Shown here in pieces: positions 8,475 to 16,782 of a DNA stretch of 64,000 nt (position 1 is its first letter; every line of letters starts with the position of its first letter). A program made the position numbers and the translations under genes. This stretch comes from Bremerella cremea (GTDB taxonomy: Bacteria; Planctomycetota; Planctomycetia; Pirellulales; Pirellulaceae). The stretch is from contig NZ_QPEX01000010.1 in NCBI RefSeq assembly GCF_003335505.1, positions 744,001 through 808,000 of the forward strand, read 5' to 3'. The notes under the pieces are model-generated. The model made no database searches and was not told the DNA's origin. It saw nothing but the letters and a program-made list of their open reading frames with translations.

Positions 8475-9620
8475 ATGCGACGTATCACCATCGCGATTTG
8501 CTTGTTTTGCCTCACGATCCTCTCTGCAAGTGGTTGCACATCGCTAGGCAAAATGCCCAAGATGCCTTGGGAAAACGATGAACCAGAATATAAGCTGCCC
8601 ATTAAAATGGTCGTCAACTGGAAGGACACCATTCGGTACAATCCGAACGATCCTGCGGTACGCGGCTTTGGCGGGCGGGTTCACTTTTACGACGAATCGA
8701 ACCGTCCGGTCCGCGTTGAAGGCCAACTAACCGTGTACGGTTACGATGATTCGCGTCCTGGAGAAGCCGACCCAGAACGCCCTGATCGCAAGTTTATCTT
8801 CGAGGCAGATAAGCTGCAAACGCACTACAGCATGTCCAAGCTGGGACACTCGTATAGTTTTTGGGTTCCTTGGGATCGAGTGGGTGGCGACCAGAAGGAA
8901 ATCACTTTGGCTCCCTTCTTCCGTACATCCGCAGGCCAAGTGCTGATGGGGGAACAGACCACCCAAGCATTGCCAGGCATCGTCAAGCGGCCCAACCAAG
9001 ACTTGCAGCAAAATTGGTCACCTAGCCCCAGCGATCAGTTGCCGCCCGATGTGGCTCAGGTAACCTATCAGCGCAAATCGTATACGCCGGCAGGCCTGCA
9101 AAACGAACCGTCAGAGAACCAGTCGAAACTTCGCACGACGACAATTACTTTGCCAACATCGGTTCAAGATAGCCTGCGTAACTCGGCACTGCCAACCCAG
9201 TCGCCGCGCACAAGCTCCACCAAAGCAAACGTGCCCGCTGTCCAACAGCCGGCAAACACGTTCGAGCGCTACCCACGGCCACTGATGGAGCAGCAACAAG
9301 CGATCAACAATGCGGGTCCGTTTAAGAGCCGGGCCCCGCAATCGATGCAGCTGAAACCAGGGATCAACATGCAAAGCTTCCGGCCAGACTTTACCAGTTC
9401 CGCGAAGTATAGCGATTACTTGTCTAACGGAAGCTCGTTACCCAGTCGGCAGAGCTTGACTATTGCTCCTGGCTCGGTTCCAGGACAACAACCTGGTTAT
9501 CAACCTCAGACACACCAGGCTCAAGTGACACAAACCGGTCAACGAGTTCAAAATCATCTTCAGATGCCACAGACCCCGTCACCGTGGCCACACGGCCTTC
9601 CACAATCACGGTCACGTTAG
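8475..9620 (+). CDS. lipoprotein of unknown function next to the secretin
   Basis: 381-residue predicted lipoprotein. The N-terminus is a short basic start, a hydrophobic run and a lipobox LSASGC with Cys at residue 21. A folded-looking part (about 40-175, beta-rich, with WKDTIRYNP and SYSFWVPWDRVGG) is followed by a low-complexity Gln/Pro/Ser tail. It starts 33 bp after the secretin stop with a GGAGAC ribosome site, so it is probably co-transcribed. A lipoprotein in this place could help the secretin reach or insert in the outer membrane (pilotin-like); that is inference from position only. The last 161 bases overlap the 3' end of the BON-domain gene on the opposite strand. Confidence 0.7.
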   Translation: MRRITIAICLFCLTILSASGCTSLGKMPKMPWENDEPEYKLPIKMVVNWKDTIRYNPNDPAVRGFGGRVHFYDESNRPVRVEGQLTVYGYDDSRPGEADPERPDRKFIFEADKLQTHYSMSKLGHSYSFWVPWDRVGGDQKEITLAPFFRTSAGQVLMGEQTTQALPGIVKRPNQDLQQNWSPSPSDQLPPDVAQVTYQRKSYTPAGLQNEPSENQSKLRTTTITLPTSVQDSLRNSALPTQSPRTSSTKANVPAVQQPANTFERYPRPLMEQQQAINNAGPFKSRAPQSMQLKPGINMQSFRPDFTSSAKYSDYLSNGSSLPSRQSLTIAPGSVPGQQPGYQPQTHQAQVTQTGQRVQNHLQMPQTPSPWPHGLPQSRSR

Positions 9621-10203
9621 GGAACTTGGCAACCTTGCTAACGCGTCGGCTGATGTCGCCGTTGACGACAGAGATCGGAATCGAGGGGTGCTTAAACTTA
9701 ATGGCTAATCGCGTGGGCAAACGAGCCTTATCGTTTTGCCCAAAGCCATTTTGGAAAGCCTGATTCCCAAACATACTGTTGAAGCCACCAAACTGGCCGA
9801 AGCTGCTTCGCGACGTGCTGCGGCTACCAAGCCCGTTTGTCATGCCGCCGATGGATCCCGTAGTACCTCCACCTCCTCCAAACGGATTGAGTGCGTTTTG
9901 AGACATCATCGATGTCCCACCGTTGGAGACCCCCGCAGATCCCGAACCTCCAGAGGATCCACCAAAGTTTCCACTCGCCGAGCTTGAACCACTAGAGATG
10001 GAGCCGTTGCCGAATGTTGGGGTAGGCAACGGGGACGAGAACATGTTCGACCCAGGAGTGATCGATCCGCCCAGGTTGCTATTGGAATTCGTCCCAAAAC
10101 TACTGCTTGGCTGCTGAATCGTTTGCGCAGCGATATTCCCAGCACCCCAGCTAAGGGAACCAAGTAGGGCGACACAGATCCCGGCAATCCAGTTCTTGCG
10201 CAT
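9460..10203 (-). CDS. secreted Gly/Ser-rich protein with BON-like domain
   Basis: 247-residue exported protein. The start at 10203 (MRKNW) was chosen over 10227 because AAGGACGAG lies 6 bases upstream and a clean signal peptide follows, ending near NIAAQ. Residues about 25-140 are Gly/Ser/Asn/Phe-rich and probably disordered. The C-terminal 80 residues look like a BON domain (KVAKFPNVTVIVEGRVATVT, then SLEPGVSEVDNQVVV), a small fold linked to membrane or envelope binding. It is convergent with the lipoprotein gene and overlaps its 3' end by 161 bases. Confidence 0.75.
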   Translation of the reverse strand: MRKNWIAGICVALLGSLSWGAGNIAAQTIQQPSSSFGTNSNSNLGGSITPGSNMFSSPLPTPTFGNGSISSGSSSASGNFGGSSGGSGSAGVSNGGTSMMSQNALNPFGGGGGTTGSIGGMTNGLGSRSTSRSSFGQFGGFNSMFGNQAFQNGFGQNDKARLPTRLAIKFKHPSIPISVVNGDISRRVSKVAKFPNVTVIVEGRVATVTGSVASEDDFELVDRFVSLEPGVSEVDNQVVVLEPSQEQ

Positions 10204-10543
10204 GGTTTTCTCGTCCTTGGCGAGCAATCTTCAAATTTGGTAACCGCGCATTGATTTCTCTGTACCCCATTATTGCGGACTTCTCTGCAGATACCAAGAG
10301 AATTTCATGCGGTCGGCAAAGGATGGGTTGATCTATACCATCGGCTAACCAGGCCCGGATTGAGTGGTCTTATCGTGTTGGGCAATACAATGCTTGCAAG
10401 TGGCAACATTCTGCTACCAGGTAGGGGTTCTCCAGGCGAATATTCCGTTACAATCTTGAAACTTTGCCTGACCAAGCCGGGTAATGATGGGTAGTAGTCC
10501 TGCTCTCAACCTGTTCTCTGTTCACCACTTAAGGTGCTTTGCA
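10204..10543. other. divergent intergenic region, no gene seen
   Basis: 340 bp between two divergent genes. It must carry both promoters, but no clear -35/-10 pair, repeat or hairpin was seen. Short open frames here have no ribosome site or family features. Confidence 0.5.
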
Positions 10544-12337
10544 ATGAGATTTCGCCCCACCCTCTTCAGCTTGCTTCTCGCTTTGCTGGCTGCCACAAGC
10601 AGTATCGCTGCGGAACCGAACGCGGCTCAGATCATGTCTGACCAAACGGTGGTCTTTCTGCGTATCGCAGACACACAAGATTACGTTAAAAAGCTCGATC
10701 AAACGGCAATCGGGCGGGCCGCTAGCGATCCGCAAATGCAACCGTTTGTGAACGGTATTTGGCAGACACTCAAGCAATCGGTTGCCGACGCGGAAGAGCG
10801 AAGCGGCATTTCGCTGGAAGAACTGCTGAGCATTCCGCAAGGAGAACTGGCGATCGGCGTGGTGGCCATGCAAGAAGGCAACCCGGGCGTCGTCATCTTG
10901 TGCGAACTTGGCGAAGATACCCGCGTGACCGAAAAAGTGCTCGACTTGCTGGAAACAGTCGCCACCAACGATGGTGCAACGATCGAGCGCAACAAATTCA
11001 AAAACTCGGAAATCACCTTGATCCGCGGCAAGAACGGTCCACTTGCTGTTTGTATCCACGAGCATACTCTGCTGGCTTCCAACCGTATTGAAGCTCTCGA
11101 AGACATGCTCGATCACTGGGATGGCAAACGCGAAGACAGCTTAGCTGCAGACGATCGCTTCCGTACCATCGTTTCCTCCTCTCGTGGCACCAAGGACGAA
11201 CCAGCTCAGATGATCTGGTACCTCAATCCGATGGAAACGCTGCGGACGATTGTGAAAAACCAAAGTGGCGGTGGCTACATCATGGCCTTCATGCCGGTGC
11301 TAGGCTTAGATGGCGTGAAAGCGGTGGGTGGCAGCACGATTCTGGCGGCAGAAGATTTCGACACGATCAGCCATTTTCATGTCATGCTCGAACGCCCCCG
11401 CACAGGGATTATCGAGATCATTCAAATGAAGAATGCCTCGACCGAGCCTGAAGCCTGGGTGCCGGACGACATCACCAATTACATGACCATGAACTGGGAT
11501 GTCGACAAAAGTTACAATGCCGTCGAAAAGCTCTACGACAATATTCTGGGCGAAGACAAGTTTGAAGAAGATATCAAGAACCGTATCAATCAGCCGACGG
11601 GCATCGATTTCAAGACAGAGATCATCGACAACCTAGAAGGTAAATTCACGCTGGTTCAATGGTACGAACCGCCAGCTCGGATCAACAGCCAAGCCACGTT
11701 GTTTGCCGCCAAGGTCAAAGACCGAGCTGCCATGCAGCGAACGCTCGACCACTTGGTCGACGCATTGCCACGTTTGAAGAACTTGGTCGAACGACGCAAC
11801 TTTGGTGATGCCACCTTCTTCCAACTGCAAGTAGCGAACGGCCCGATTCCAGATGATATCTCAGACGAACGCCGGAAAAGGATGGAAACGCGTCGCTCGC
11901 TTCGTCCCCTGCCTTGTTTCGGCCTGATTGGTGACTTCGTCTTCTTTGCCGACCGACCTGGTATTGTCGAACATATTGCTCTAACACTTGGCGGCGATAC
12001 GCCTCGCTTGGCAGACGACCTTAGCTTTAAGTTGACGATGAATCGCCTGCTGGAACAAGCTGGCGAACGCAAAGTCGCCATGGTCAGCTTCTCGCGACCA
12101 GAAGAAGGACTTCGCATGTTCTACGACCTGATTCAGGCCGATTCGACACGGAACTTCATCAAGGGGCAAGCTGAGGAAAATAACTTCTTCAGCAATCTGG
12201 AAGGGAACCTCAATGCTAACCCGCTGCCAGAATTCAAGGTCATCTCAAAGTACCTGGCCCCACAAGGTTCTATCATGATCGACGACGAAACCGGGCTGCA
12301 CATGATCCAGTTCTCACTGAAACGAGACAGCGATTAA
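10544..12337 (+). CDS. large exported protein, DUF3352-like, function unknown
   Basis: 597-residue exported protein. The start at 10544 is supported by AAGGTG upstream and a typical signal peptide (MRFRPTLFSLLLALL, cleavage near SIAAEP). An open frame reaches 10484 but adds only an unlikely leader. No catalytic motif is recognised. The layout (an SDQTVVFLRIADTQDYVKKL start, repeated regions where a short loop is followed by EDMLDHWDG and GIVEHIALTLGG) resembles DUF3352-type proteins of Planctomycetes and Cyanobacteria, in which two similar halves follow each other. It is a single-gene unit with a strong terminator directly behind it. Confidence 0.6.
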   Translation: MRFRPTLFSLLLALLAATSSIAAEPNAAQIMSDQTVVFLRIADTQDYVKKLDQTAIGRAASDPQMQPFVNGIWQTLKQSVADAEERSGISLEELLSIPQGELAIGVVAMQEGNPGVVILCELGEDTRVTEKVLDLLETVATNDGATIERNKFKNSEITLIRGKNGPLAVCIHEHTLLASNRIEALEDMLDHWDGKREDSLAADDRFRTIVSSSRGTKDEPAQMIWYLNPMETLRTIVKNQSGGGYIMAFMPVLGLDGVKAVGGSTILAAEDFDTISHFHVMLERPRTGIIEIIQMKNASTEPEAWVPDDITNYMTMNWDVDKSYNAVEKLYDNILGEDKFEEDIKNRINQPTGIDFKTEIIDNLEGKFTLVQWYEPPARINSQATLFAAKVKDRAAMQRTLDHLVDALPRLKNLVERRNFGDATFFQLQVANGPIPDDISDERRKRMETRRSLRPLPCFGLIGDFVFFADRPGIVEHIALTLGGDTPRLADDLSFKLTMNRLLEQAGERKVAMVSFSRPEEGLRMFYDLIQADSTRNFIKGQAEENNFFSNLEGNLNANPLPEFKVISKYLAPQGSIMIDDETGLHMIQFSLKRDSD

Positions 12338-12362
12338 CGTTCCCGACGTTTCCTTTGCCTCC

Positions 12363-12395
12363 AACGCCCTGGCCGATCTGGCTGGGGCGTTTTTT
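12363..12395 (+). terminator. intrinsic terminator
   Basis: A 12-bp stem (AACGCCCTGGCC / GGCTGGGGCGTT, two G-U pairs) with a 5-base loop is followed directly by TTTTTT. It lies 26 bp after the stop of the exported DUF3352-like protein. Confidence 0.85.
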
Positions 12396-12599
12396 ATTTC
12401 GAAGACACCACAACTCACCAAAAAACGAAGCGAAGACTTTCCATGGCTGACGGGATTCGCTTGCTATCGAGCAGCCGATTATCCTCGGTTATTGGATCTC
12501 AAGCATGCTGGCTTTGGCAAAAACAATGAATTAAAAAGAAGAGCATTCTGAAGAGACCTCCTCTTCTTGTTGATTGCTGCTATTTTTTCGAGCGTAATT

Positions 12600-13280
12600 A
12601 TGACGAAATTTGGCTTTGTCGATCGATCGTTCCAACTGCTGGAAGAACTTCACGACAACAATAATCGCGAGTGGTTTCAGCCCCATAAGCAGGAAATCCG
12701 CGAACTGCTGCAAGATCCGTTCGTGGAGATACTGGAGGTCACCTCGGCGAAGCTGAAGAATGCCCGTCGTCCGATGTCTGGCAACAAGCAAACCATGTTT
12801 CGCATGAACCGCGATGTGCGCTTCTCCAAGGACAAACGTCCCTACAGCGAGCACGTCAGCGGGCTACTCACGCCATCGGGCCTTAAGAAAGATGAAACGG
12901 CATTGCTGTACGCTCACTTGGCGGCCGACGGGGGGTTCATTGCTGCAGGTTTCTATCAACTGGAAACCAAGGTGCTCAACTTATTTCGCGATCGCATTCT
13001 GGAAGACGCCAAACAGTTCCGCACCATTACCAACAAGCTTACCAAGGCTGGCTACGAGTTCGCCCAGTTCGAGCCGCTGAAATCGATGCCGCGAGGCTAC
13101 TCGCAGTATGCCGACCACGAACATGCTTCGTTCCTCAAGCTCAAGTCCCTGGTCGTCACGCAGAACCAAACCCGCGACGTCTGGATCAAGGGGACGATCG
13201 TTAACCAACTAGTGAAGCTGCACAAAGCCAGCACGCCGCTGCTGGAGTTCGGCTTGGAAGCAATCGGCGCTGGCCTCTAA
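12600..13280 (+). CDS. DUF2461 family protein (TIGR02453)
   Basis: 226 residues. Matches the DUF2461 family by the N-terminal pattern LLEELHDNNNREWFQPHK, the SGNKQTMFRMNRDVRFSKDK segment, and the later YSEHVSGLL. The family is widespread and has no known activity. ATG at 12600 is chosen over an upstream TTG at 12567 because family members start close to the FGFVDRS segment. It forms its own unit after a terminator. Confidence 0.85.
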   Translation: MTKFGFVDRSFQLLEELHDNNNREWFQPHKQEIRELLQDPFVEILEVTSAKLKNARRPMSGNKQTMFRMNRDVRFSKDKRPYSEHVSGLLTPSGLKKDETALLYAHLAADGGFIAAGFYQLETKVLNLFRDRILEDAKQFRTITNKLTKAGYEFAQFEPLKSMPRGYSQYADHEHASFLKLKSLVVTQNQTRDVWIKGTIVNQLVKLHKASTPLLEFGLEAIGAGL

Positions 13281-13348
13281 AGCCGTTCACTTCGATGCCC
13301 CACGAATTACGACTTTACCCACCTCAACTCTCCTCAGCAGTAGCCTCA

Positions 13349-14116
13349 ATGCCTCGAATCCGTATCTGCCTCCTTGTCCTCTCTCTGCTCCCTTTCGCTG
13401 TGGCACATGCGATTGCCGAGGACTTTCAACCAACCCAAAATCCACTTCCGGTGCCACCACCGGCAGGGGCGATCATCCTGCTCAGCGAGACAACCAACGC
13501 GTTTCTCGGCAAAACAGGCAGCCCAATCGATTGGCCCAACGAAAACGGCGTGCTAACTTCGACAAAGGGAAACGCTCGCTCGAATCATATCGTGTCGCAG
13601 CTGCACTTCCGCGACGCCGATATTCATGTCGAATTCATGCTGCCTGAAAAGGGAAGCGGCAACAGCGGGATCTACATCCACGGCAACTACGAACTGCAGA
13701 TCCTCAACTCCGCCGGCAAGGAAAAGCTCGATCAGGGAGATATGGGGGCCGTATATGGGTTTGCCCCGGCGCTGGTCAACGCCGCCAAAGCCCCTGGCGA
13801 GTGGCAAGTCTACGACATTCGCTACCGAGCTCCGCGCCGCGATGCTGCCGGAAAAATCGTCGCAGAAGGCCAAATCACCGCTTGGCTCAACGGCCAGAAA
13901 GTGCAAGACGGCACCAAGCTGAGCGAGCCCCGCTCGTCGTACCATCCCTTCCGCTACAAGACGACGCCCTACCTCGACGCCATCGCGGCAAAGCAGCTAA
14001 AAACATCGGTCGGCCCAGTCTTCCTGCAAGACCACGACAACCCGGTGAAGTTTCGCAACGTCTGGGTGAAGCCGTTGGATGACCAGGCGCTGACTTACGA
14101 ACCAAGCCCGAACTAA
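13349..14116 (+). CDS. DUF1080 protein (3-keto-disaccharide hydrolase family)
   Basis: 255-residue exported protein with a signal peptide ending near AIAED. The family has a concanavalin-like fold, and some members cleave 3-keto-glycosides. Family landmarks are GSGNSGIYIHGNYELQIL, GDMGAVYGFAPALVNAAK, GEWQVYDIRYRAP, ITAWLNGQKVQDG, and FLQDHDNPVKFRNVWVKPL. ATG at 13349 is chosen over 13295 because the signal peptide begins there. It is convergent with a Gfo/Idh oxidoreductase. Enzymes of that family can oxidise a sugar at C3, so a joint 3-keto-sugar route is possible. Confidence 0.85.
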   Translation: MPRIRICLLVLSLLPFAVAHAIAEDFQPTQNPLPVPPPAGAIILLSETTNAFLGKTGSPIDWPNENGVLTSTKGNARSNHIVSQLHFRDADIHVEFMLPEKGSGNSGIYIHGNYELQILNSAGKEKLDQGDMGAVYGFAPALVNAAKAPGEWQVYDIRYRAPRRDAAGKIVAEGQITAWLNGQKVQDGTKLSEPRSSYHPFRYKTTPYLDAIAAKQLKTSVGPVFLQDHDNPVKFRNVWVKPLDDQALTYEPSPN

Positions 14117-14127
14117 CGGGCTAGTTG

Positions 14128-14201
14128 GGTGCCATGCCGTCGTCTTCGTCGGCATGCTCTTTTCTGCTTCGCATGCTCAACGCAGACGAGAGCATGGCAC
14201 C
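14128..14201. repeat. imperfect inverted repeat between convergent genes
   Basis: GGTGCCATGC (14128-14137) and its exact complement GCATGGCACC (14192-14201) flank a 54-bp segment that itself contains GGCATGCTC and related pieces. It lies in the 111-bp gap between the convergent DUF1080 and Gfo/Idh genes. It may act as a bidirectional terminator or be a copy of a dispersed intergenic repeat; a GGTGCCATGC core also occurs at 18864. Confidence 0.5.
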
Positions 14202-14227
14202 GACTAATTCACGCAGAACAAACAGAC

Positions 14228-15352
14228 TTAAGGCATCCGACGAACCTCGCCCGGGACGACTACTTCGCCCGTTTCAGCGCTATGAACCGCAGCAAAGCAC
14301 GTTGCCAGGCCGGTGAGGTTTTGCGCGGCGTTGTTGGTGGGTTGACGTCCTTCCGCGATCGCACAGAGCAGTTCTCCCATCGCACCATGGAACCCATCGG
14401 GGAACCAGCATCCTTCGAGCTTTGGCTGGGCAATCCCCTGCTTGGTATACAAGCGGAGTGTTTGTTCTCGTTCGTGCGGGCCAGTGCTGAAAACGCTCCC
14501 TTCACTGCCAGCCAGGTAGGTGCTTTCCTGTTGGCCATACGGCGTGGCAGCGTCGTAGCTCAGGGTTACTTGCGTGTGAGAATACACAATGGTCGCCGTT
14601 GCCGAGAGGGCTGGCAGCAGGTTTTGATCGTGTGTGCGAGTGGTTGTCGCAAAGACTTTCAGCGGCTTCTCGTCAGCGAGCAGGTAGTTCACAAAATCAA
14701 AACCATGAATCGCGAAGTCGTACAAAATCAAATGCTTGATTTTCTCGAACGGCGTTCCGGCAACCCAGCGATGATCCCACCGCTTGGACAAATGGACACC
14801 ATGCAGATTGCCCAACAATCCAGTTTGGTACGCTTCGCGCGCATAACTGAAGTGAGGGGCCCAGCGAGCATTTTGATTGACCGCCAGCAAGCGGTTCTTT
14901 GCCTTGGCTAAATCGACCAAACGCTGCCCTACGTCCAAATCGAGCACAAACGGTTTCTGGCTGAGGACATGCTTGCCGGCTTCTAATGCCGCCTCGATCA
15001 GCGGAGGCCGCACATTGGGGTGCGTGGTGATATCGACCACCTCGATATCGTCGCGGGCCAGCAGTTCATGATAATCGGTCACCACGTTTGCCTGCGGAAA
15101 GAACTCTTCCTGCCGACTCACCGCGTTCTTACGTTCAACATCACACAGCACGGCAACATCGTAATTCGCTTTCCGATACGCATTGAGGTGCTGACCGGTG
15201 ATCCCACCACATCCGATCAAACCAATTCTGGGACGGTAGTTGGGTGGATCTTGTGGACGGTACGGCAACTCAGGGGCAACGAAGGTTCGCTGCGTGTGAG
15301 CGTCCTCAGGCGTGGGAGCCGCTTTGCTTGCTGGCGAGGTGCGTTTTGCCAT
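14228..15352 (-). CDS. Gfo/Idh/MocA family oxidoreductase
   Basis: 374-residue NAD(P)-dependent oxidoreductase. The Rossmann start IGLIGCGGITGQHLNAYRK lies near residue 44 after a 40-residue leader (Ala/Pro/Thr-rich, no signal peptide). The usual EKP triad reads QKP (VLSQKPFVLD near residue 133), a substitution of the conserved Glu. A mid-domain HGFDFVNYLL segment follows. Substrate unknown. It is convergent with a DUF1080 protein, which fits sugar metabolism. Confidence 0.85.
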   Translation of the reverse strand: MAKRTSPASKAAPTPEDAHTQRTFVAPELPYRPQDPPNYRPRIGLIGCGGITGQHLNAYRKANYDVAVLCDVERKNAVSRQEEFFPQANVVTDYHELLARDDIEVVDITTHPNVRPPLIEAALEAGKHVLSQKPFVLDLDVGQRLVDLAKAKNRLLAVNQNARWAPHFSYAREAYQTGLLGNLHGVHLSKRWDHRWVAGTPFEKIKHLILYDFAIHGFDFVNYLLADEKPLKVFATTTRTHDQNLLPALSATATIVYSHTQVTLSYDAATPYGQQESTYLAGSEGSVFSTGPHEREQTLRLYTKQGIAQPKLEGCWFPDGFHGAMGELLCAIAEGRQPTNNAAQNLTGLATCFAAVHSAETGEVVVPGEVRRMP

Positions 15353-15656
15353 AACTTCTTCGGAAATGCCTTGCGACAGAAAATAGGGAAACCAGCACGC
15401 ATCAGAATCACGATTCTTAATCGATCAATGCATGGTTCTGCTAGAATCCGTTGTACCAAAGGGCGCAAACAGCCGCCGATCCCCCTCCGTTGTAGGTAGA
15501 CCCTGCCGATTAGGGAACCTTACTCGTTGTAAAACCCGCCTCTGAAATCGGTTGCCCACCGTTGCGAGAGGGTGTTAAATCGAGTAGTAGTATAAAATTA
15601 CTGATGGACAACGTGTTCGCTTCGACAACTCTTTTTTCACAAAGCAGCCACGCGTA
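15353..15656. promoter_or_regulatory. divergent promoter region
   Basis: 304 bp between the divergent Gfo/Idh and receiver genes. TATAAAAT at 15591-15598 is the best -10-like element for the rightward gene, 59 bp ahead of its start, but no good -35 is seen at the expected distance. Nothing else is recognised. Confidence 0.3.
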
Positions 15657-16046
15657 ATGAGCGAAAAGGAAGCCAAGACGGCCGATCAGAAGACCATTCT
15701 GCTGGTGGACGACGATACCGAGATCGTTGAGACCATGCGTTTCGCTCTCGAAGGGCACGGTTATCGTGTCCTGGTCGCTCGCGACGGCAATCAGGGCCTC
15801 GCCCTGGCCGAACGGGACGATCCTGATTTGATTGTGCTAGACATGATGATGCCCAAACGTAGCGGTTTCCTCGTGCTGGAAAAGCTGCGTCAGACCAACC
15901 GGGTACCTACCAAAGTCATCATGGTTACCGGCAACGAAGGCAACCGCCACAAAGCCTATGCCGAGATGCTGGGCGTCGACGACTACATCCGCAAACCGTT
16001 TCCGATGGATCGTTTGCTGGAAGCCGTCAGGAAGGTTTTGGCGTAA
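15657..16046 (+). CDS. stand-alone response-regulator receiver protein
   Basis: 129 residues, a single CheY-like receiver domain with no output domain. The acidic pocket (LVDDD at 16-20), phosphoacceptor Asp62 (VLDMMMPKRSG), Thr91 (VTGNEG) and Lys113 (YIRKPFP) are all present, so it should be phosphorylated normally. It probably signals by protein contact. No kinase lies next to it; the partner is unknown. Confidence 0.9.
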   Translation: MSEKEAKTADQKTILLVDDDTEIVETMRFALEGHGYRVLVARDGNQGLALAERDDPDLIVLDMMMPKRSGFLVLEKLRQTNRVPTKVIMVTGNEGNRHKAYAEMLGVDDYIRKPFPMDRLLEAVRKVLA

Positions 16047-16782
16047 CACGCCTAATCCTTGGCACCCACTTCGTTTGCCACACTTGCGGAAGCAGCGAAT
16101 TCGACTTTAGCCGTGTCCTGGCGACATGCGACTCGGCTTAGTCGAAACGTATCTCACAGAGACAAGCCGACTCCTGCTTTCAGGACTTTTGCACCTCTCT
16201 GATACCACTTGGGATGCGACCAATAGCCGCAAACTTATCTATTTTAAAAAAATACGGATATCCGATTCGATCGGTACGATTGCACCGAAATCGATGCCAA
16301 ATGGATAGTTACAACTAGTACCATTTTTCACAAGCCGGAGCCTGCTCAAAATCGATCCAATCTTTCTATTGCTTCTATTCTCCCTTCTGTCGATACTTCA
16401 ATGAAGGGAAGGCAAAGCGATCTTGTAGCCGATCCGACGCCAATTCTTTCCATTTGTTCTTTCTTCGCGACGTTCTTTCTCAATCGCGCTCGGCGTTTGG
16501 CAAACCTTTTTCCGAGAAGCTGTGTGCGCCTGCGCGGACCGAGAGAATAAGCAAGCAAGATACGACTTGGCAAGAATCGCAGATTTCGTCATACAAGACC
16601 TACTGCCTCACCCCAAGCAGTCCGTTGATTTTCTGCTTCGACCACGTTGCCGATCCGAGAAAATCAGCCGACAGCAAGAGCTTTCGTGGCCAAGATTGGC
16701 TATCGATCTTGGTCGCGGTCTCAATCCGAATTCAGGTCTATCGAGTGGGACTCGGTAACCAAACTCTGGAGGGATCAGCAAT
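16047..16782. other. 736-bp gap ahead of the PrkA operon, no gene seen
   Basis: The longest gap in the window. Short open frames on either strand lack ribosome sites or family features. AT content rises around 16230-16270 (a TTTTAAAAAAAT stretch), possibly promoter DNA. It probably holds a long leader or distant promoter for the PrkA operon; a small RNA cannot be excluded. Confidence 0.4.

Noticed and set aside
16126..16308. 60-residue frame in the gap ahead of prkA
   Set aside because: No ribosome site, no recognisable fold and short length; the gap is better viewed as non-coding.
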